Shown: positions 1-8,221, counted from the first letter of the stretch. The stretch is 64,000 nucleotides of DNA from Candidatus Daviesbacteria bacterium (GCA_016187025.1 JACPKM010000004.1:124001-188000), one strand, 5' to 3'. Notes: generated from the sequence alone by a model not told the origin. Made by a program: numbers and translations.

Positions 1-216
1 GATTCCTATTTGGTGTTTTTTATATCTTAACCACTCTTGCGATGTTATTCTGTTTGCAGCTCTAACCACAATACTATCTTGGGACCCTGTCTCCCAGCTG
101 ATAATTTTAACCACCAACTTAAATACCTTTTCTCTGGCTTCTTGAGCTTTTAAAACGGCTAGTTTTCTCTCGTCTTTGGTCATTAACAAACTTGACTTCA
201 GATCTGTTTTAGGCAT
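1..216 (-). CDS. Partial hypothetical protein (N-terminal 72 codons)
   Basis: An open frame begins at ATG 216-214 and is still open at base 1, so the C-terminus lies outside the window. The start has a good ribosome site (AGGAGA, about seven bases upstream). The visible part starts MPKTDLKSSLLMTKDERKL and is lysine/arginine-rich and probably helical, followed by a segment around VVKIISWETGSQDSIVVRAA. I recognise no family. It starts six bases after the end of the RRM gene and on the same strand, so it is probably the third gene of the helicase-RRM operon. Confidence 0.6.
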   Translation of the reverse strand, partial: MPKTDLKSSLLMTKDERKLAVLKAQEAREKVFKLVVKIISWETGSQDSIVVRAANRITSQEWLRYKKHQIGI

Positions 217-221
217 GAAAT

Positions 222-557
222 TTATCTCCTGTCTCTTTTGTAAAAGTTTCTATTATTATCTCTATAATTATCTCTGCCTCGATTATTATTTGAATAAGAA
301 TTAGATCTTTCTTCTCTAGGTCTTGCAACTGAAACACCTAGTCTTCTGCCTTCTAAATCTGAACCATCAAGCTTTTTTATAGCTTCTTGTGCTGCTGCGT
401 CATCTGCCATTTCTACAAATCCAAAACCTTTGCTTTGATTGGTAAATTTATCTGTTATAACATTGGCAGATAAAACTTGCCCAAACTGAGAAAATAACTC
501 ATTTAGTTTTTGATCATTAATTGAATAGGGAAGTCCCCCAACAAATAACTTAGTCAT
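222..557 (-). CDS. RRM-domain RNA-binding protein
   Basis: A 111-residue protein with one RNA recognition motif followed by a basic, Asn/Arg-rich disordered tail. RNP2 (LFVGGLPY, residues 4-11) and RNP1 (KGFGFVEM, about 43-50) are both intact, with the aromatic residues that stack on RNA bases. The tail from about residue 80 holds repeated RD/NNR-type dipeptides, as in cyanobacterial and CPR cold-responsive Rbp proteins. The start has a consensus ribosome site (AGGAGG, nine bases upstream), one of very few in this window, which suggests high expression. It lies 23 bases downstream of the DEAD-box helicase gene, so both probably act together in RNA unwinding or chaperoning. Confidence 0.93.
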   Translation of the reverse strand: MTKLFVGGLPYSINDQKLNELFSQFGQVLSANVITDKFTNQSKGFGFVEMADDAAAQEAIKKLDGSDLEGRRLGVSVARPREERSNSYSNNNRGRDNYRDNNRNFYKRDRR

Positions 558-580
558 TTATGTATCCTCCTTTCTAAATA

Positions 581-1858
581 TTAACTATCTATAAACGTTA
601 AAGCATAACCCATTTTTCCAGCTCTTCCTGTTCTTCCAATTCTATGAATATAATCTTCATAAGTTTGTGGTAGGTCATAGTTTATCACATGTGTTACATT
701 ATCTATATCTAACCCTCTTGATGCAACATCTGTTGCTAAAAGAATCTTGATTGCATTCTGTTTAAAGCTTTGCAAGACTCTTTGTCTTTGAGATTGTCTT
801 TTATCTCCATGAATTGCTCCTACTTTGAAACCTCGGAATTCCAGCTCCTTGTTTAGCTTTTCAATGCCATGCTTGGTTCTTCCAAAAATTAAAACTTTAT
901 CAAAGCCATCTTGTATTAAAAGATCATGGAGCTGATCTAGCTTTTTTTGGTTACTGATTACTTTAACAACATCTTGTTCTACATTTTCTGGGGTATCTGT
1001 CTTTTTTACAGAAATAGTCACTGGATCAGCTACAAAAGATCTAAGTATATCTTGTATCTTAGGTGAAATGGTTGCTGAGAAAAAAAGTGATTGTCGCACC
1101 GCTGGCATACGAGAAATAAAGTATTTAATATCATTTATAAATCCAATATCCACCATTAAATCCACCTCATCCAGAACAAAGTTTGAATAATCCTCGAGAT
1201 GAATTAGTTTGCGCTCTATTAAGTCTTTTAGTCTTCCAGGTGTTGCAATTACCACATGCGGAGATCTTTTTATATCTTTAATTTGTCTGTTAATGTTGGT
1301 TCCTCCAATGGTTACTGCGGAGTAAAGCTTCATATCCCAAGTAAGGTTTTTAAACTCGTCTCTAATTTGTAAAGCTAACTCTCTGGTTGGGGCGATAATT
1401 AATACTTGCTGGTTGCGATCCGAATAGATTTTTTGAATAAGAGGAATTAAAAACGCTGCTGTTTTACCTGTACCTGTTGTGGCAAGTCCAATGACATCTC
1501 TTCCCTGAAGGATTGGACCGATTGTCTGGGATTGTATCGGAGTGGGTTTTGTAAATCCACGACTTGCAATATTTTGTTGTAAGGCTTGAGCAAGATTAAA
1601 AGATTCAAAATTATGAGATTCAGCTTGCTGGAATTCCATAGAAGGATTGGCTTTGCGGATAAACATGTTAATATTTGCTCCTTCTAGCGTGCTTTTCCTG
1701 GGACCTTTGCCTCTGCTATAGGAAGAAAATCTGGGTCTGTTAAACCTGCCATCTTGATTATGGCTATGGGAAAATCCGCCTGAGGATCTATTGAACCTGT
1801 TTGGAGATCCATGACCAGTTTGGAACTGGTTCTGTTTAAATCTTTGCCTGTGAAACAT
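581..1858 (-). CDS. DEAD-box ATP-dependent RNA helicase
   Basis: A 425-residue superfamily 2 RNA helicase. Visible motifs are the Q motif (GFTKPTPIQ, from residue 101), Walker A ATTGTGKT (126-133), PTRELALQ (157-164), TPGRL (206-210), motif II, SAT (261-263), ATDVASRGLD and HRIGRTGRAG (405-414). Motif II reads DEVD (230-233) rather than DEAD; the two acidic residues that bind Mg-ATP are kept. The first 60 residues are a basic Gln/Asn/Arg/Ser-rich disordered extension that could add RNA affinity. M65 is a possible alternative start but the upstream frame has the composition expected of such tails. First gene of an operon with the RRM protein; role likely in RNA structure remodelling at low temperature or ribosome assembly. 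Confidence 0.93.
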   Translation of the reverse strand: MFHRQRFKQNQFQTGHGSPNRFNRSSGGFSHSHNQDGRFNRPRFSSYSRGKGPRKSTLEGANINMFIRKANPSMEFQQAESHNFESFNLAQALQQNIASRGFTKPTPIQSQTIGPILQGRDVIGLATTGTGKTAAFLIPLIQKIYSDRNQQVLIIAPTRELALQIRDEFKNLTWDMKLYSAVTIGGTNINRQIKDIKRSPHVVIATPGRLKDLIERKLIHLEDYSNFVLDEVDLMVDIGFINDIKYFISRMPAVRQSLFFSATISPKIQDILRSFVADPVTISVKKTDTPENVEQDVVKVISNQKKLDQLHDLLIQDGFDKVLIFGRTKHGIEKLNKELEFRGFKVGAIHGDKRQSQRQRVLQSFKQNAIKILLATDVASRGLDIDNVTHVINYDLPQTYEDYIHRIGRTGRAGKMGYALTFIDS

Positions 1859-2149
1859 AAAAGAATTAATATTGAGAAAATATAAGGGAGCTACTTGAAA
1901 AGTCTAATCCGTGAGGAAAGGAACAATCTAATAACTCAAATTCTTAAAATTACGTTGATAAGTTTATCACGAATTTACTAGTTTAGCAAATATTAGGTTA
2001 ACATATATATGTAACATTCCAAGTAGATCTTTCTCAACTCTTTCTCTTTTAGAATTAGGGTGGACGTAGACTTCAACTCTCACCTATTAATATTATCAAA
2101 AAAGTCCCTATTATGCTGAGCACTAGTCGAAGTATAAAATTTGCTTACT
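1859..2149. other. Divergent intergenic region (291 bp)
   Basis: The space between the divergent helicase gene and the gene at 2150 is AT-rich and long for this genome. I see no open frame or tRNA. It holds a copy of a 38-bp dispersed repeat at its right end. It probably contains the promoter and an untranslated leader of the helicase operon; cold-shock helicase genes often have long leaders, but I see no specific element to prove it. Confidence 0.4.
2100..2137. repeat. 38-bp dispersed repeat, copy 1
   Basis: This stretch matches 8949-8986 at 35 of 38 positions. The left part is AAAAGTCCCTATT and the right part CACTAGTCGAAGTATAA; the three differences fall in the middle. The core CTGAGC..TAGTCGAAG resembles a palindromic CCCTGAGCG-type repeat also seen in tspO (4863-4882). 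Here the TATAA at the repeat end merges with a -10-like TATAAAAT just before the start of the next gene, so the repeat may supply its promoter. Confidence 0.8.
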
Positions 2150-2959
2150 ATGGCAGATGAAGAACGTCTTGGGCCTTCTACTATCTTGAGACCCCATGTT
2201 GAGTATTATCCTGAAGGTTTAGCGAAACGGGATGAATTTCCAGAACATTTAAGATCTCGATTTAATCAACTTGCCAAAGGTATTTACCCTGAAAATATCA
2301 TAAACCCGTTAAAGAGCGCGGCTTATCAACCCACAATTGTTGGGTATAAACATGGCCGAGATAAAACCAGTTTGCCCCCTATTAAAAAACGACTTGAACT
2401 GCTAAAACAAGCAAATCCTGGTAAAACACTAAAGGTGGCTTTTGAAATCATTCCACCTGAACAGCTCCAATACATTATGCATTATTTAGCAGATATGGAA
2501 TATAGAAAAAGTGGTGGTGTTCAAAATAGAAAAATCACAATGTCACCAGAGGAATACCGGAGCAAGTTAATGAGTCATCATGCAGAAAATTTGGCATTAT
2601 GGATGCTGGAAAATGGTTTTAATGTAATCCCCATTGAGAGTAAACAGGTCAAAACATGGATTCAAGAAGCAAGGGCTTTATATCCTGTAGAGGAAGATTT
2701 CTGGGGAGAGCGCGAACCAGTTGAAAGAGAGGCTTTTTCCGCTATTAAAAGAGATCAATATGGTTTAGGGGTAATTGCAGCAGAAAGACCAGATGTTATC
2801 GCTGTAGGATTTTCTCATGCTCTTAAATATGATCTGCTGTTGCAAAGAGATGGAGAACGTAGTTTTTATATCATGAAGGATGTTATTAACTGGGAACAAG
2901 ACATACAATTATGGGAACGTGTACATAGGACTTTTAAGGCTCAAGGAGCGCTTAAGTAA
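2150..2959 (+). CDS. Hypothetical protein
   Basis: A 269-residue soluble protein without signal peptide or membrane segment. I do not recognise the family. The stretch PDVIAVGFSHALKYD near residue 220, after a region of alternating helices and strands, loosely recalls TraB or ChaN-like folds, where a similar motif precedes a histidine, but this is only a guess. ATG 2150 is preferred over the in-frame TTG at 2141, because a -10-like TATAAA lies at 2133-2138; there is no Shine-Dalgarno site, so the message may be nearly leaderless. It stands alone between divergent and convergent neighbours. Confidence 0.75.
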   Translation: MADEERLGPSTILRPHVEYYPEGLAKRDEFPEHLRSRFNQLAKGIYPENIINPLKSAAYQPTIVGYKHGRDKTSLPPIKKRLELLKQANPGKTLKVAFEIIPPEQLQYIMHYLADMEYRKSGGVQNRKITMSPEEYRSKLMSHHAENLALWMLENGFNVIPIESKQVKTWIQEARALYPVEEDFWGEREPVEREAFSAIKRDQYGLGVIAAERPDVIAVGFSHALKYDLLLQRDGERSFYIMKDVINWEQDIQLWERVHRTFKAQGALK

Positions 2960-3055
2960 ATTTCCATACCCTTTATGCTCATAGCTATAGAAAGTCCTAA
3001 AATTTACTTTTACCTTTCATAGAATCTGGCGTTTTTAGTGAAATACGGAGAAATT

Positions 3056-3811
3056 TTAACCTTCAATAGGGTTCATGGAAACGCAGCCGGTTACAGGTTC
3101 GTCTTCATTATACAAAGCAGTATTACCGATATATTCTTCCCAAGATTTGTATAGGGCTTTAATTTTTGTAAAGGTTTCTTCTTTGATTGAGGGATCAAGA
3201 TAGGCAAATGGACAAATGTGTTGGGGTGGACTTCCGCCTTTTAAAATGCCAATTTCCACAATTCCAAAACCCGGAATGTTTTTATTAAAATCACTTACCT
3301 CAGCAATAACTTGGCCTGCTTTAACTTTATCTCCTTTTTTAACTTTGGGATTGATAATATGTTCTGTTTCATACATCCACTTTCCATACTGACCATCAGC
3401 ACTAACTAAGATGGAATAATCTTTACTCCAAAGTGTTGGAATGTTCACCACAACTCCATCAACTATAGAAAGGACCTTTGTGCCTAGTGGCAAGATAAAG
3501 GTGGGTTGGGGGTTTGCTTTGTTTTTACCAGTGCTGCTAAATTTGGCTGGTATTACGTATCCAAATCCCATAAAAGGCATCTCAAAACCAGTTAGATATG
3601 CCTTTGAAAAAACAATATCATCTAAATTTACTCCAATGCTTTTTAAAAGAAGAGGAGGTTCATCATCAGAGGCTTTTGGTGGAAAAATAGAGAAGGTGTT
3701 TTGTTGGGAAGTTTGTTTGGTTGGAGAGTAATTTTCAAAAGGATTTTTAAAAACTACTATGAAGGCTATTAAAATAAGGGTAGTAATACCTACAATTAGT
3801 GCTTTGGGCAT
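3056..3811 (-). CDS. Membrane-anchored M23/lipoyl-barrel-like protein
   Basis: A 251-residue protein with an N-terminal membrane anchor (residues 5-21) and an outside domain. The segments PLGTKVLSIVDGVVVNI and KKGDKVKAGQVIAEVSDF look like the beta-barrel (lipoyl/M23 peptidase) fold, where such strands flank the active site. The zinc ligands of M23 enzymes (HxxxD and HxH) are not evident, so it is probably not a peptidase; a substrate- or wall-binding role is a guess. A conserved-looking HICPFAYLDPS follows the barrel. Its start codon is only 15 bases from that of the divergent gene at 3827, whose product has the same architecture, so the two appear to be divergent paralogs. Confidence 0.75.
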   Translation of the reverse strand: MPKALIVGITTLILIAFIVVFKNPFENYSPTKQTSQQNTFSIFPPKASDDEPPLLLKSIGVNLDDIVFSKAYLTGFEMPFMGFGYVIPAKFSSTGKNKANPQPTFILPLGTKVLSIVDGVVVNIPTLWSKDYSILVSADGQYGKWMYETEHIINPKVKKGDKVKAGQVIAEVSDFNKNIPGFGIVEIGILKGGSPPQHICPFAYLDPSIKEETFTKIKALYKSWEEYIGNTALYNEDEPVTGCVSMNPIEG

Positions 3812-3815
3812 TAAA

Positions 3816-3824
3816 TAAATATTA
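3816..3824. promoter_or_regulatory. Interleaved -10 boxes of two divergent leaderless genes
   Basis: On the minus strand TAATAT (3824-3819) ends seven bases before the ATG at 3811. On the plus strand TAAATA (3816-3821) ends five bases before the ATG at 3827. The boxes overlap within the 15-base gap between the two start codons, so each gene's -35 region would lie inside the other's coding sequence. Both mRNAs should begin at or within two bases of their start codons. The assignment is by pattern only. Confidence 0.5.
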
Positions 3825-3826
3825 TC

Positions 3827-4621
3827 ATGTTTGACTGGTTATCTAAAATCTGTCAAACTGGATCTGTGGTCCTAAAAATTTTAATTGGTATTGGAATTTT
3901 AATTCTGGTTTTAATATCGGGAGCATTTCTTTTTATTAAATACAATCAAAACTACCCTCCTCCTAAACTTGTTGCCAACTTTGTTGATATGAAAAAGGTA
4001 AAAGAGGTTTCCAAATATAGATCCTGTGCCGGCCATACAGTTGTGCCGCAAGATGGACGGGAGATGAAAAGAAACATGAAGCACTATGTTAAAGTTTATC
4101 CGCAGTACAAAAAGGAAAATACAGTGGAACTCTACTCTCCTTATGATGGGTTTGTATCACTTATTCGTGCGGATATGGGAGATCGTTTAGAGGGGGAGCT
4201 TTGGATTGCTCCGGGTGAGACAATGCCACCATTACTACCTTTTGGAGTGTGGATGTTTAGTTTTGAGCACATGCAGCCAAGAAAGGACTTGAAGATGGGG
4301 AGTAAGGTTAAGGCAGGAGAGCTTGTAGGTTACGCTTCTTTTTTGGTGACAGAAAGAGATGCTACATTTGATGCAGTCTATGGAAAAATGGGGTTGCCTA
4401 TGAAGACTATAGACAATTGGAACTCTCCATTTGCGGATTTAGATTCTCTTTTTTATCATATGTCAGATACTGTTTTGGCTCAGTTTGAGCAAAGAGGTAT
4501 AACTCAAGAAAAAATAATAATAAGTAAAGAGGAAAGAGATGAGAATCCTTGTGTATATACAGGCGAAGGACCTTATTTTACCAACCATGATGATACAGCT
4601 AATTGGGTAGAGTTAAAGTAA
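3827..4621 (+). CDS. Membrane-anchored M23/lipoyl-barrel-like protein (paralog)
   Basis: A 264-residue protein with a membrane segment at about residues 15-38 and an outside domain. The strands YSPYDGFVSLIRADMGD and MGSKVKAGELVGYASF match those of the divergent neighbour and fit a lipoyl/M23-like barrel. A histidine in FSFEHMQP sits where the neighbour has YETEHIINP; a full zinc site is not visible. The C-terminal 60 residues are acidic and contain one cysteine (NPCVYTG). Function unknown; a role at the cell surface is inferred from the topology. It is followed by tspO, which has its own promoter inside the last codons of this gene. Confidence 0.75.
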   Translation: MFDWLSKICQTGSVVLKILIGIGILILVLISGAFLFIKYNQNYPPPKLVANFVDMKKVKEVSKYRSCAGHTVVPQDGREMKRNMKHYVKVYPQYKKENTVELYSPYDGFVSLIRADMGDRLEGELWIAPGETMPPLLPFGVWMFSFEHMQPRKDLKMGSKVKAGELVGYASFLVTERDATFDAVYGKMGLPMKTIDNWNSPFADLDSLFYHMSDTVLAQFEQRGITQEKIIISKEERDENPCVYTGEGPYFTNHDDTANWVELK

Positions 4622-4635
4622 TCTTAAAAACTTGT

Positions 4636-4641
4636 TATACT
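4636..4641 (+). promoter_or_regulatory. -10 box of tspO (leaderless)
   Basis: TATACT ends exactly six bases before the ATG at 4648, which places the expected transcription start on the A of the start codon. No clear -35 hexamer is seen; TTAAAG at 4613-4618 has 17-bp spacing but matches poorly. Confidence 0.6.
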
Positions 4642-4647
4642 AAAATA

Positions 4648-5130
4648 ATGTCTATTAACATTCCAAAACTTATTCTCTCCATTAGTCTTTGTTTAGGAGC
4701 AGGGATAATAGGATCATTTTTTACAGTCTCCTCAATTCCTACCTGGTATGCAACTTTAAATAAACCCTCATTTTCTCCACCAAATTGGGTCTTTGGACCT
4801 GTTTGGACAATTCTTTATATTTTAATGGGAATTTCCCTATATCTGGTCTGGACAAAGAAAAACCCTTTGATTACGCTCAGGGCCATGGGAGTTCCAGCTA
4901 TTTTTTGGGTTCAGCTAATTTTAAATACTACTTGGTCGATACTATTTTTTGGTACGGAAAATCCTACGCTAGCTTTATTTGATGTTGTAGCTCTATGGAT
5001 AGCAATTTTATTAACGATTAAATCTTTTTACAAAATTTCCAAATTAGCTGCCTATCTTTTATATCCTTATCTTGCTTGGGTGACCTTTGCTGCCTTACTT
5101 AACTTATCCATTGTCATATTAAATCCATAG
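4648..5130 (+). CDS. tspO: TspO/MBR family membrane protein
   Basis: A 160-residue, five-helix membrane protein of the tryptophan-rich sensory protein (TspO, mitochondrial benzodiazepine receptor) family, which binds porphyrins and affects stress responses. Family signatures are WYATLNKPSFSPPNW, VFGPVWTILYILMG, SILFFGTENPTLAL and YLAWVTFAALLN. The ATG at 4648 is chosen over an upstream in-frame start at 4603 because a -10 box lies between them and the family begins just before LILSISLCLGAG. A 20-bp palindromic repeat (4863-4882) lies in frame in the loop after the second helix and encodes PLITLRA, so the loop has probably been altered by the repeat. Confidence 0.93.
   Translation: MSINIPKLILSISLCLGAGIIGSFFTVSSIPTWYATLNKPSFSPPNWVFGPVWTILYILMGISLYLVWTKKNPLITLRAMGVPAIFWVQLILNTTWSILFFGTENPTLALFDVVALWIAILLTIKSFYKISKLAAYLLYPYLAWVTFAALLNLSIVILNP
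4863..4882. repeat. CCCTTTGA..GCTCAGGG dispersed palindromic repeat inside tspO
   Basis: The bases CCCTTTGATTACGCTCAGGG form an imperfect inverted repeat of a kind widespread in CPR and other genomes. Its reverse complement shares the pattern CTGAGC..TA.TC.AAG with the repeats at 2100-2137 and 8949-8986. It lies in frame within tspO. Confidence 0.65.
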
Positions 5131-5131
5131 A

Positions 5132-5734
5132 TTAAGATGTCTGAATAGAATAGTTCAACTTATGCTTGATGCTATGCATCACAATATCCACCAAGGTTTT
5201 GAGTAGTAAAAATATTATCAAAGAAGATTGGCCTAGGATTGCCCCAAAAACAATGATTAGATGCATCGGGATAATTCTGGCGTAAGGTGAAAACATTAAC
5301 TGACCTATATTTTGTTTCTTAGCCTGATCTAGTATCCTGTTGTGGTGGTAAGAAAACAAGTGGTTGATAAAAAATATAAATCCTCCTAGGAATAAGTAGG
5401 GAAAATCAAGAGGTTGTTTTATAAAGAAATTAAATAGAAAGATGGCGTAAATAAAATGAAAAAAACCATAGTGGAAAGCGAAGAAAAAAGCAGTGAAGGT
5501 TTTGGTTTGAGTGGTAGGGGATACTGGCTGATTGTTAATAGTAAAATTTTCAGCGGAGAAGTTTTTTAAAGATAAAATCCTCAAAAATTGGAAAGAGCCA
5601 ATAATCACAGATTGCATCCAATAAACCCAAAGCACCGTAGCCACCTCCCAGCCCTGAACCAGAGCCAGAATGATTACCAGGATATTAGAAAAGAGTAAAC
5701 TAATAACAGAAGGCTTTAAAGGCAAGCTTTTCAC
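5132..5734 (-). CDS. DUF6498-like membrane protein
   Basis: A 200-residue protein with five or six membrane helices and aromatic-rich loops (FHYGFFHFIYAIF, MSPYAR-like segment FSPYARIIPMHLII). The last helix, LLLKTLVDIVMHSIKH, carries the Lys-Asp-His pattern I associate with DUF6498 membrane proteins of unknown function. It overlaps the upstream gene by one base (stop and start share a base at 5734), which indicates translational coupling. Convergent with tspO with one base between them. Confidence 0.75.
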   Translation of the reverse strand: MKSLPLKPSVISLLFSNILVIILALVQGWEVATVLWVYWMQSVIIGSFQFLRILSLKNFSAENFTINNQPVSPTTQTKTFTAFFFAFHYGFFHFIYAIFLFNFFIKQPLDFPYLFLGGFIFFINHLFSYHHNRILDQAKKQNIGQLMFSPYARIIPMHLIIVFGAILGQSSLIIFLLLKTLVDIVMHSIKHKLNYSIQTS

Positions 5735-6438
5735 TAGTTAACCTTTGGAGCCAATGTTTTCTGGGTAAAAATTCTAAGATATCCTGCAGGGACATGTTCT
5801 TCGGACGTACACTTATCGCTGACATAAGTCCACAGAGTTCCCTGATCCATATCAACTAATCCTTTATCAGTTTTACAAGCAGAGAATACCTCAGCAGATT
5901 TAGATTTGCACTCACCTCCTGCGTTTGTGGAATTATCAACATAGACTGAGAAACAATTTCCCTCTCCCGAAATAATCACTCCGTTACCTTTCTCGGAAAA
6001 CTCTTTTTCTTCCCGACCTTTGACAATATAGGTTACGGTATTATTATCTTTTTGATCACGGAATGTATAGTCCAAACTTATGACATTAAAAAAATATCCT
6101 ACAGGATCGTATTTAACAACCTGGTTTTTAAAAGCATAAGTACCCTCAATGTTTGGAGGGTTTGTTCCGGTATAGATATTCATGCCATTATCATCTAATT
6201 TTTGTAAGTTTTCCTCACTTAGGAAAGACTTAACCTCGGATGGAACTTTAGTCAAATCGACTGTTTGTTTGTGGGGGGTAGTGTTTTCTTGAATTTTTTT
6301 CTGGAATCTATACTCAATGACGCGAGAGACTGCACTTAGGATTATGGCCACTCCTACTACAGAGACAACAATCTTCATTGGCAGTGATAATGCCCGGAAG
6401 GTTTTTATGGCATTAAAAACAAGCTTTTGTATGTTCAC
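5734..6438 (-). CDS. Hypothetical membrane-anchored protein
   Basis: A 234-residue protein with one membrane segment near residues 22-40 (IVVSVVGVAIIL) and an exported domain of about 190 residues with four to five cysteines, some likely in disulfides. No family recognised. An in-frame TTG at 6474 could extend it, but that TTG is part of a perfect -35 box (TTGACA, 6474-6469), and AATACT 17 bp later ends seven bases before GTG 6438, so GTG 6438 is the better start. It is coupled to the DUF6498-like gene downstream. Confidence 0.75.
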   Translation of the reverse strand: MNIQKLVFNAIKTFRALSLPMKIVVSVVGVAIILSAVSRVIEYRFQKKIQENTTPHKQTVDLTKVPSEVKSFLSEENLQKLDDNGMNIYTGTNPPNIEGTYAFKNQVVKYDPVGYFFNVISLDYTFRDQKDNNTVTYIVKGREEKEFSEKGNGVIISGEGNCFSVYVDNSTNAGGECKSKSAEVFSACKTDKGLVDMDQGTLWTYVSDKCTSEEHVPAGYLRIFTQKTLAPKVN

Positions 6439-6445
6439 TGATTTC

Positions 6446-6474
6446 AGTATTCTATATCCAGAATAGTTTGTCAA
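6446..6474 (-). promoter_or_regulatory. Promoter of the 5734-6438 gene
   Basis: Minus strand TTGACA (6474-6469), 17-bp spacer, AATACT (6451-6446), then seven bases to GTG 6438. The expected transcript starts within one base of the start codon. Confidence 0.65.
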
Positions 6475-6518
6475 ATTATTTGACTTATCATTTTTATCAG
6501 TGATATTCTGGTGTCAGA

Positions 6519-7733
6519 GTGAAAAAATTCCTCCTGCCCATATTGCTTATTTTTTTAACCCTGCTTTTTTTACCTTTGACGGTTAGAGCGCAAACAAACG
6601 TTGATTGTCATAGTCCCTTTGATAAGGAACTTCAAAAATGTTTGGTAGAATCAACGGAATGTATTAATTCTTGTGTCGATAAGGCCAGGGCAGCCATGAG
6701 CCTTACGGTAGATGGGGGTAAAGTTAACCTTGAGTGTCGAAAAAATGTCTGTGAGCCGGCTTCGAAGGCTTGTAATGATCAGGCTACGGCAAACTTTAGA
6801 GCCTGTCAGGATGCGCGAAAAGCTAAGGAAAAGTCAGTCCCGGAAGCCAATAAAGAAACTCCAAACCCTGTCTTTATCGGCGAATGGTTTTCCAGATTTT
6901 CTAAAGCGATTGATGGTTTAATAGTTTTGCCGGGTGCCTTTGATGCTGTTTTGGATAACAAATTTTATATTGCTCCGGATGTACCGGATCTTTCAGAGCT
7001 TAGTTTGGAAGAGATGTTCCAGGGACATTGGTATCCAAATAAAGATGAAGAGGAGTCATATAGAGCACCAAATTTGACTACTGAAGACGAACAAAAGGCC
7101 TGGGCGTTTTTGCCAAACTATATCCCGGGTGAGGAAAATATAACTGTTATTAAAGGGCAAGGTGAGATAAAAATGCCGACTTCAAGTGATTTTATTCCGA
7201 TAACGTCTAAAGGTGGTGATACTTTACAAGTTACCTACCTTGATTCAACTTTGAGGCCTACTTCAGATATGGTTCAGCTTGGGTACACCTGGTCTGCTGA
7301 CTCCGGGTCAGTAATTAATGTCCCCAAATGGTCAGAGATTAAATTTCAAGAATCGGTGGAGGTTAAAGGATTTACTTCACATGCGGTGAAATTAGAGCAA
7401 GGGGAAATAGAGGTAAAGGTAAAAAATAACAAACCTGCTGAAAATCAATTTGGTGTAGATGCAGGTTGGTTGGGCGTGACAGTTAGCAGAACGCATTTTT
7501 GGATCAGTCAAAGCCAGAATAAAAGGTTAGCAGTTATAGGTGTTTATGAAGGAGAGGTGGAAGTGAACACCCGGGATGGACAAACAATTAAGGTTAGTCC
7601 GGACGGAGGTAAACCGGGGGTGGTTGTAGTTTCCCGACAACTTTCAGTTTTTAAACTTGCTATTGCTGGTGTGATACTGGCAGTGATTGTAGGTGGGATA
7701 TTTTGGGTTGTTAAAAGAAAAAAGAGAAGATGA
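6519..7733 (+). CDS. Exported FecR-like protein with C-terminal membrane anchor
   Basis: A 404-residue protein starting at GTG. A signal peptide (residues 1-24, ending TVRAQ) is followed by a cysteine-rich helical region (eight cysteines between about 30 and 94), an unknown middle region, a FecR-like beta domain (about 215-370; GYTWSADSGSVINVPKWSEI, LEQGEIEVKV, LAVIGVYEGEVEV) and a C-terminal helix plus RKKRR tail. FecR domains normally relay signals or bind ligands outside the membrane; no sigma factor gene lies nearby. The topology suggests a surface protein held by its C-terminus. The stop overlaps the next start as ATGA, so both genes are translated together. Confidence 0.7.
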   Translation: MKKFLLPILLIFLTLLFLPLTVRAQTNVDCHSPFDKELQKCLVESTECINSCVDKARAAMSLTVDGGKVNLECRKNVCEPASKACNDQATANFRACQDARKAKEKSVPEANKETPNPVFIGEWFSRFSKAIDGLIVLPGAFDAVLDNKFYIAPDVPDLSELSLEEMFQGHWYPNKDEEESYRAPNLTTEDEQKAWAFLPNYIPGEENITVIKGQGEIKMPTSSDFIPITSKGGDTLQVTYLDSTLRPTSDMVQLGYTWSADSGSVINVPKWSEIKFQESVEVKGFTSHAVKLEQGEIEVKVKNNKPAENQFGVDAGWLGVTVSRTHFWISQSQNKRLAVIGVYEGEVEVNTRDGQTIKVSPDGGKPGVVVVSRQLSVFKLAIAGVILAVIVGGIFWVVKRKKRR

Positions 7734-8221
7734 GTTCTACACAATTTTGGGTAGGAATGCTGGTACCGCCATTTATTAAATGGGCAAACCCATACCTTAA
7801 AAAATTTTTCAAACTTACTGAATTTGACGAAGAAACAAAGAAAAGGGTTTCTATCAAAACATATCCTTTTTATTTTAGCTTCTTATATGGGTTTTGGATT
7901 ATGTCGCTGCTTAGCACGGGATTTATAGCACTTATCTGGTTCATAATTTCTGGCCCGGCTATTTTTCCGGATAAAAGTTATGCAATCCCGGTCTTTCTGG
8001 GGCTAATAAATATGATCGGAGTATGGTTTATTTTTGGGGCAATTTTGGACGCACTATTTTGGCAACTATCCCCGGAAAATTTTCGGGATTATGTAAGATT
8101 GCGGCAACTCAAATTAGGATGGGGATATGATATAAGCCAGCAAATAGCTACCTTATTTAAAATTGGGACAGTTTACTATCTGCTTTTCTTGCCAGTTATA
8201 TTATACTTGCTGCTGAGTTAA
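7730..8221 (+). CDS. Hypothetical membrane protein
   Basis: A 163-residue protein with about three membrane segments (near 43-70, 80-105 and 140-162) separated by short charged loops such as SPENFRDYVRLRQLKLGWG. No family recognised. It overlaps the FecR-like gene by four bases (ATGA), so it is probably made in fixed ratio with it and may be its membrane partner; that is inference from position alone. Confidence 0.7.
   Translation: MSSTQFWVGMLVPPFIKWANPYLKKFFKLTEFDEETKKRVSIKTYPFYFSFLYGFWIMSLLSTGFIALIWFIISGPAIFPDKSYAIPVFLGLINMIGVWFIFGAILDALFWQLSPENFRDYVRLRQLKLGWGYDISQQIATLFKIGTVYYLLFLPVILYLLLS

Noticed and set aside
2954..3009. Terminator after the 2150-2959 gene
   Set aside because: AAGTAAATTT and AAATTTACTT can pair, but the loop is 36 bases and the stem is AT-only, so support is too weak.
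4785..4982. Open frame overlapping tspO with the string PFDYAQGHGS
   Set aside because: It is another reading of the palindromic repeat in tspO; the TspO frame carries all family motifs.
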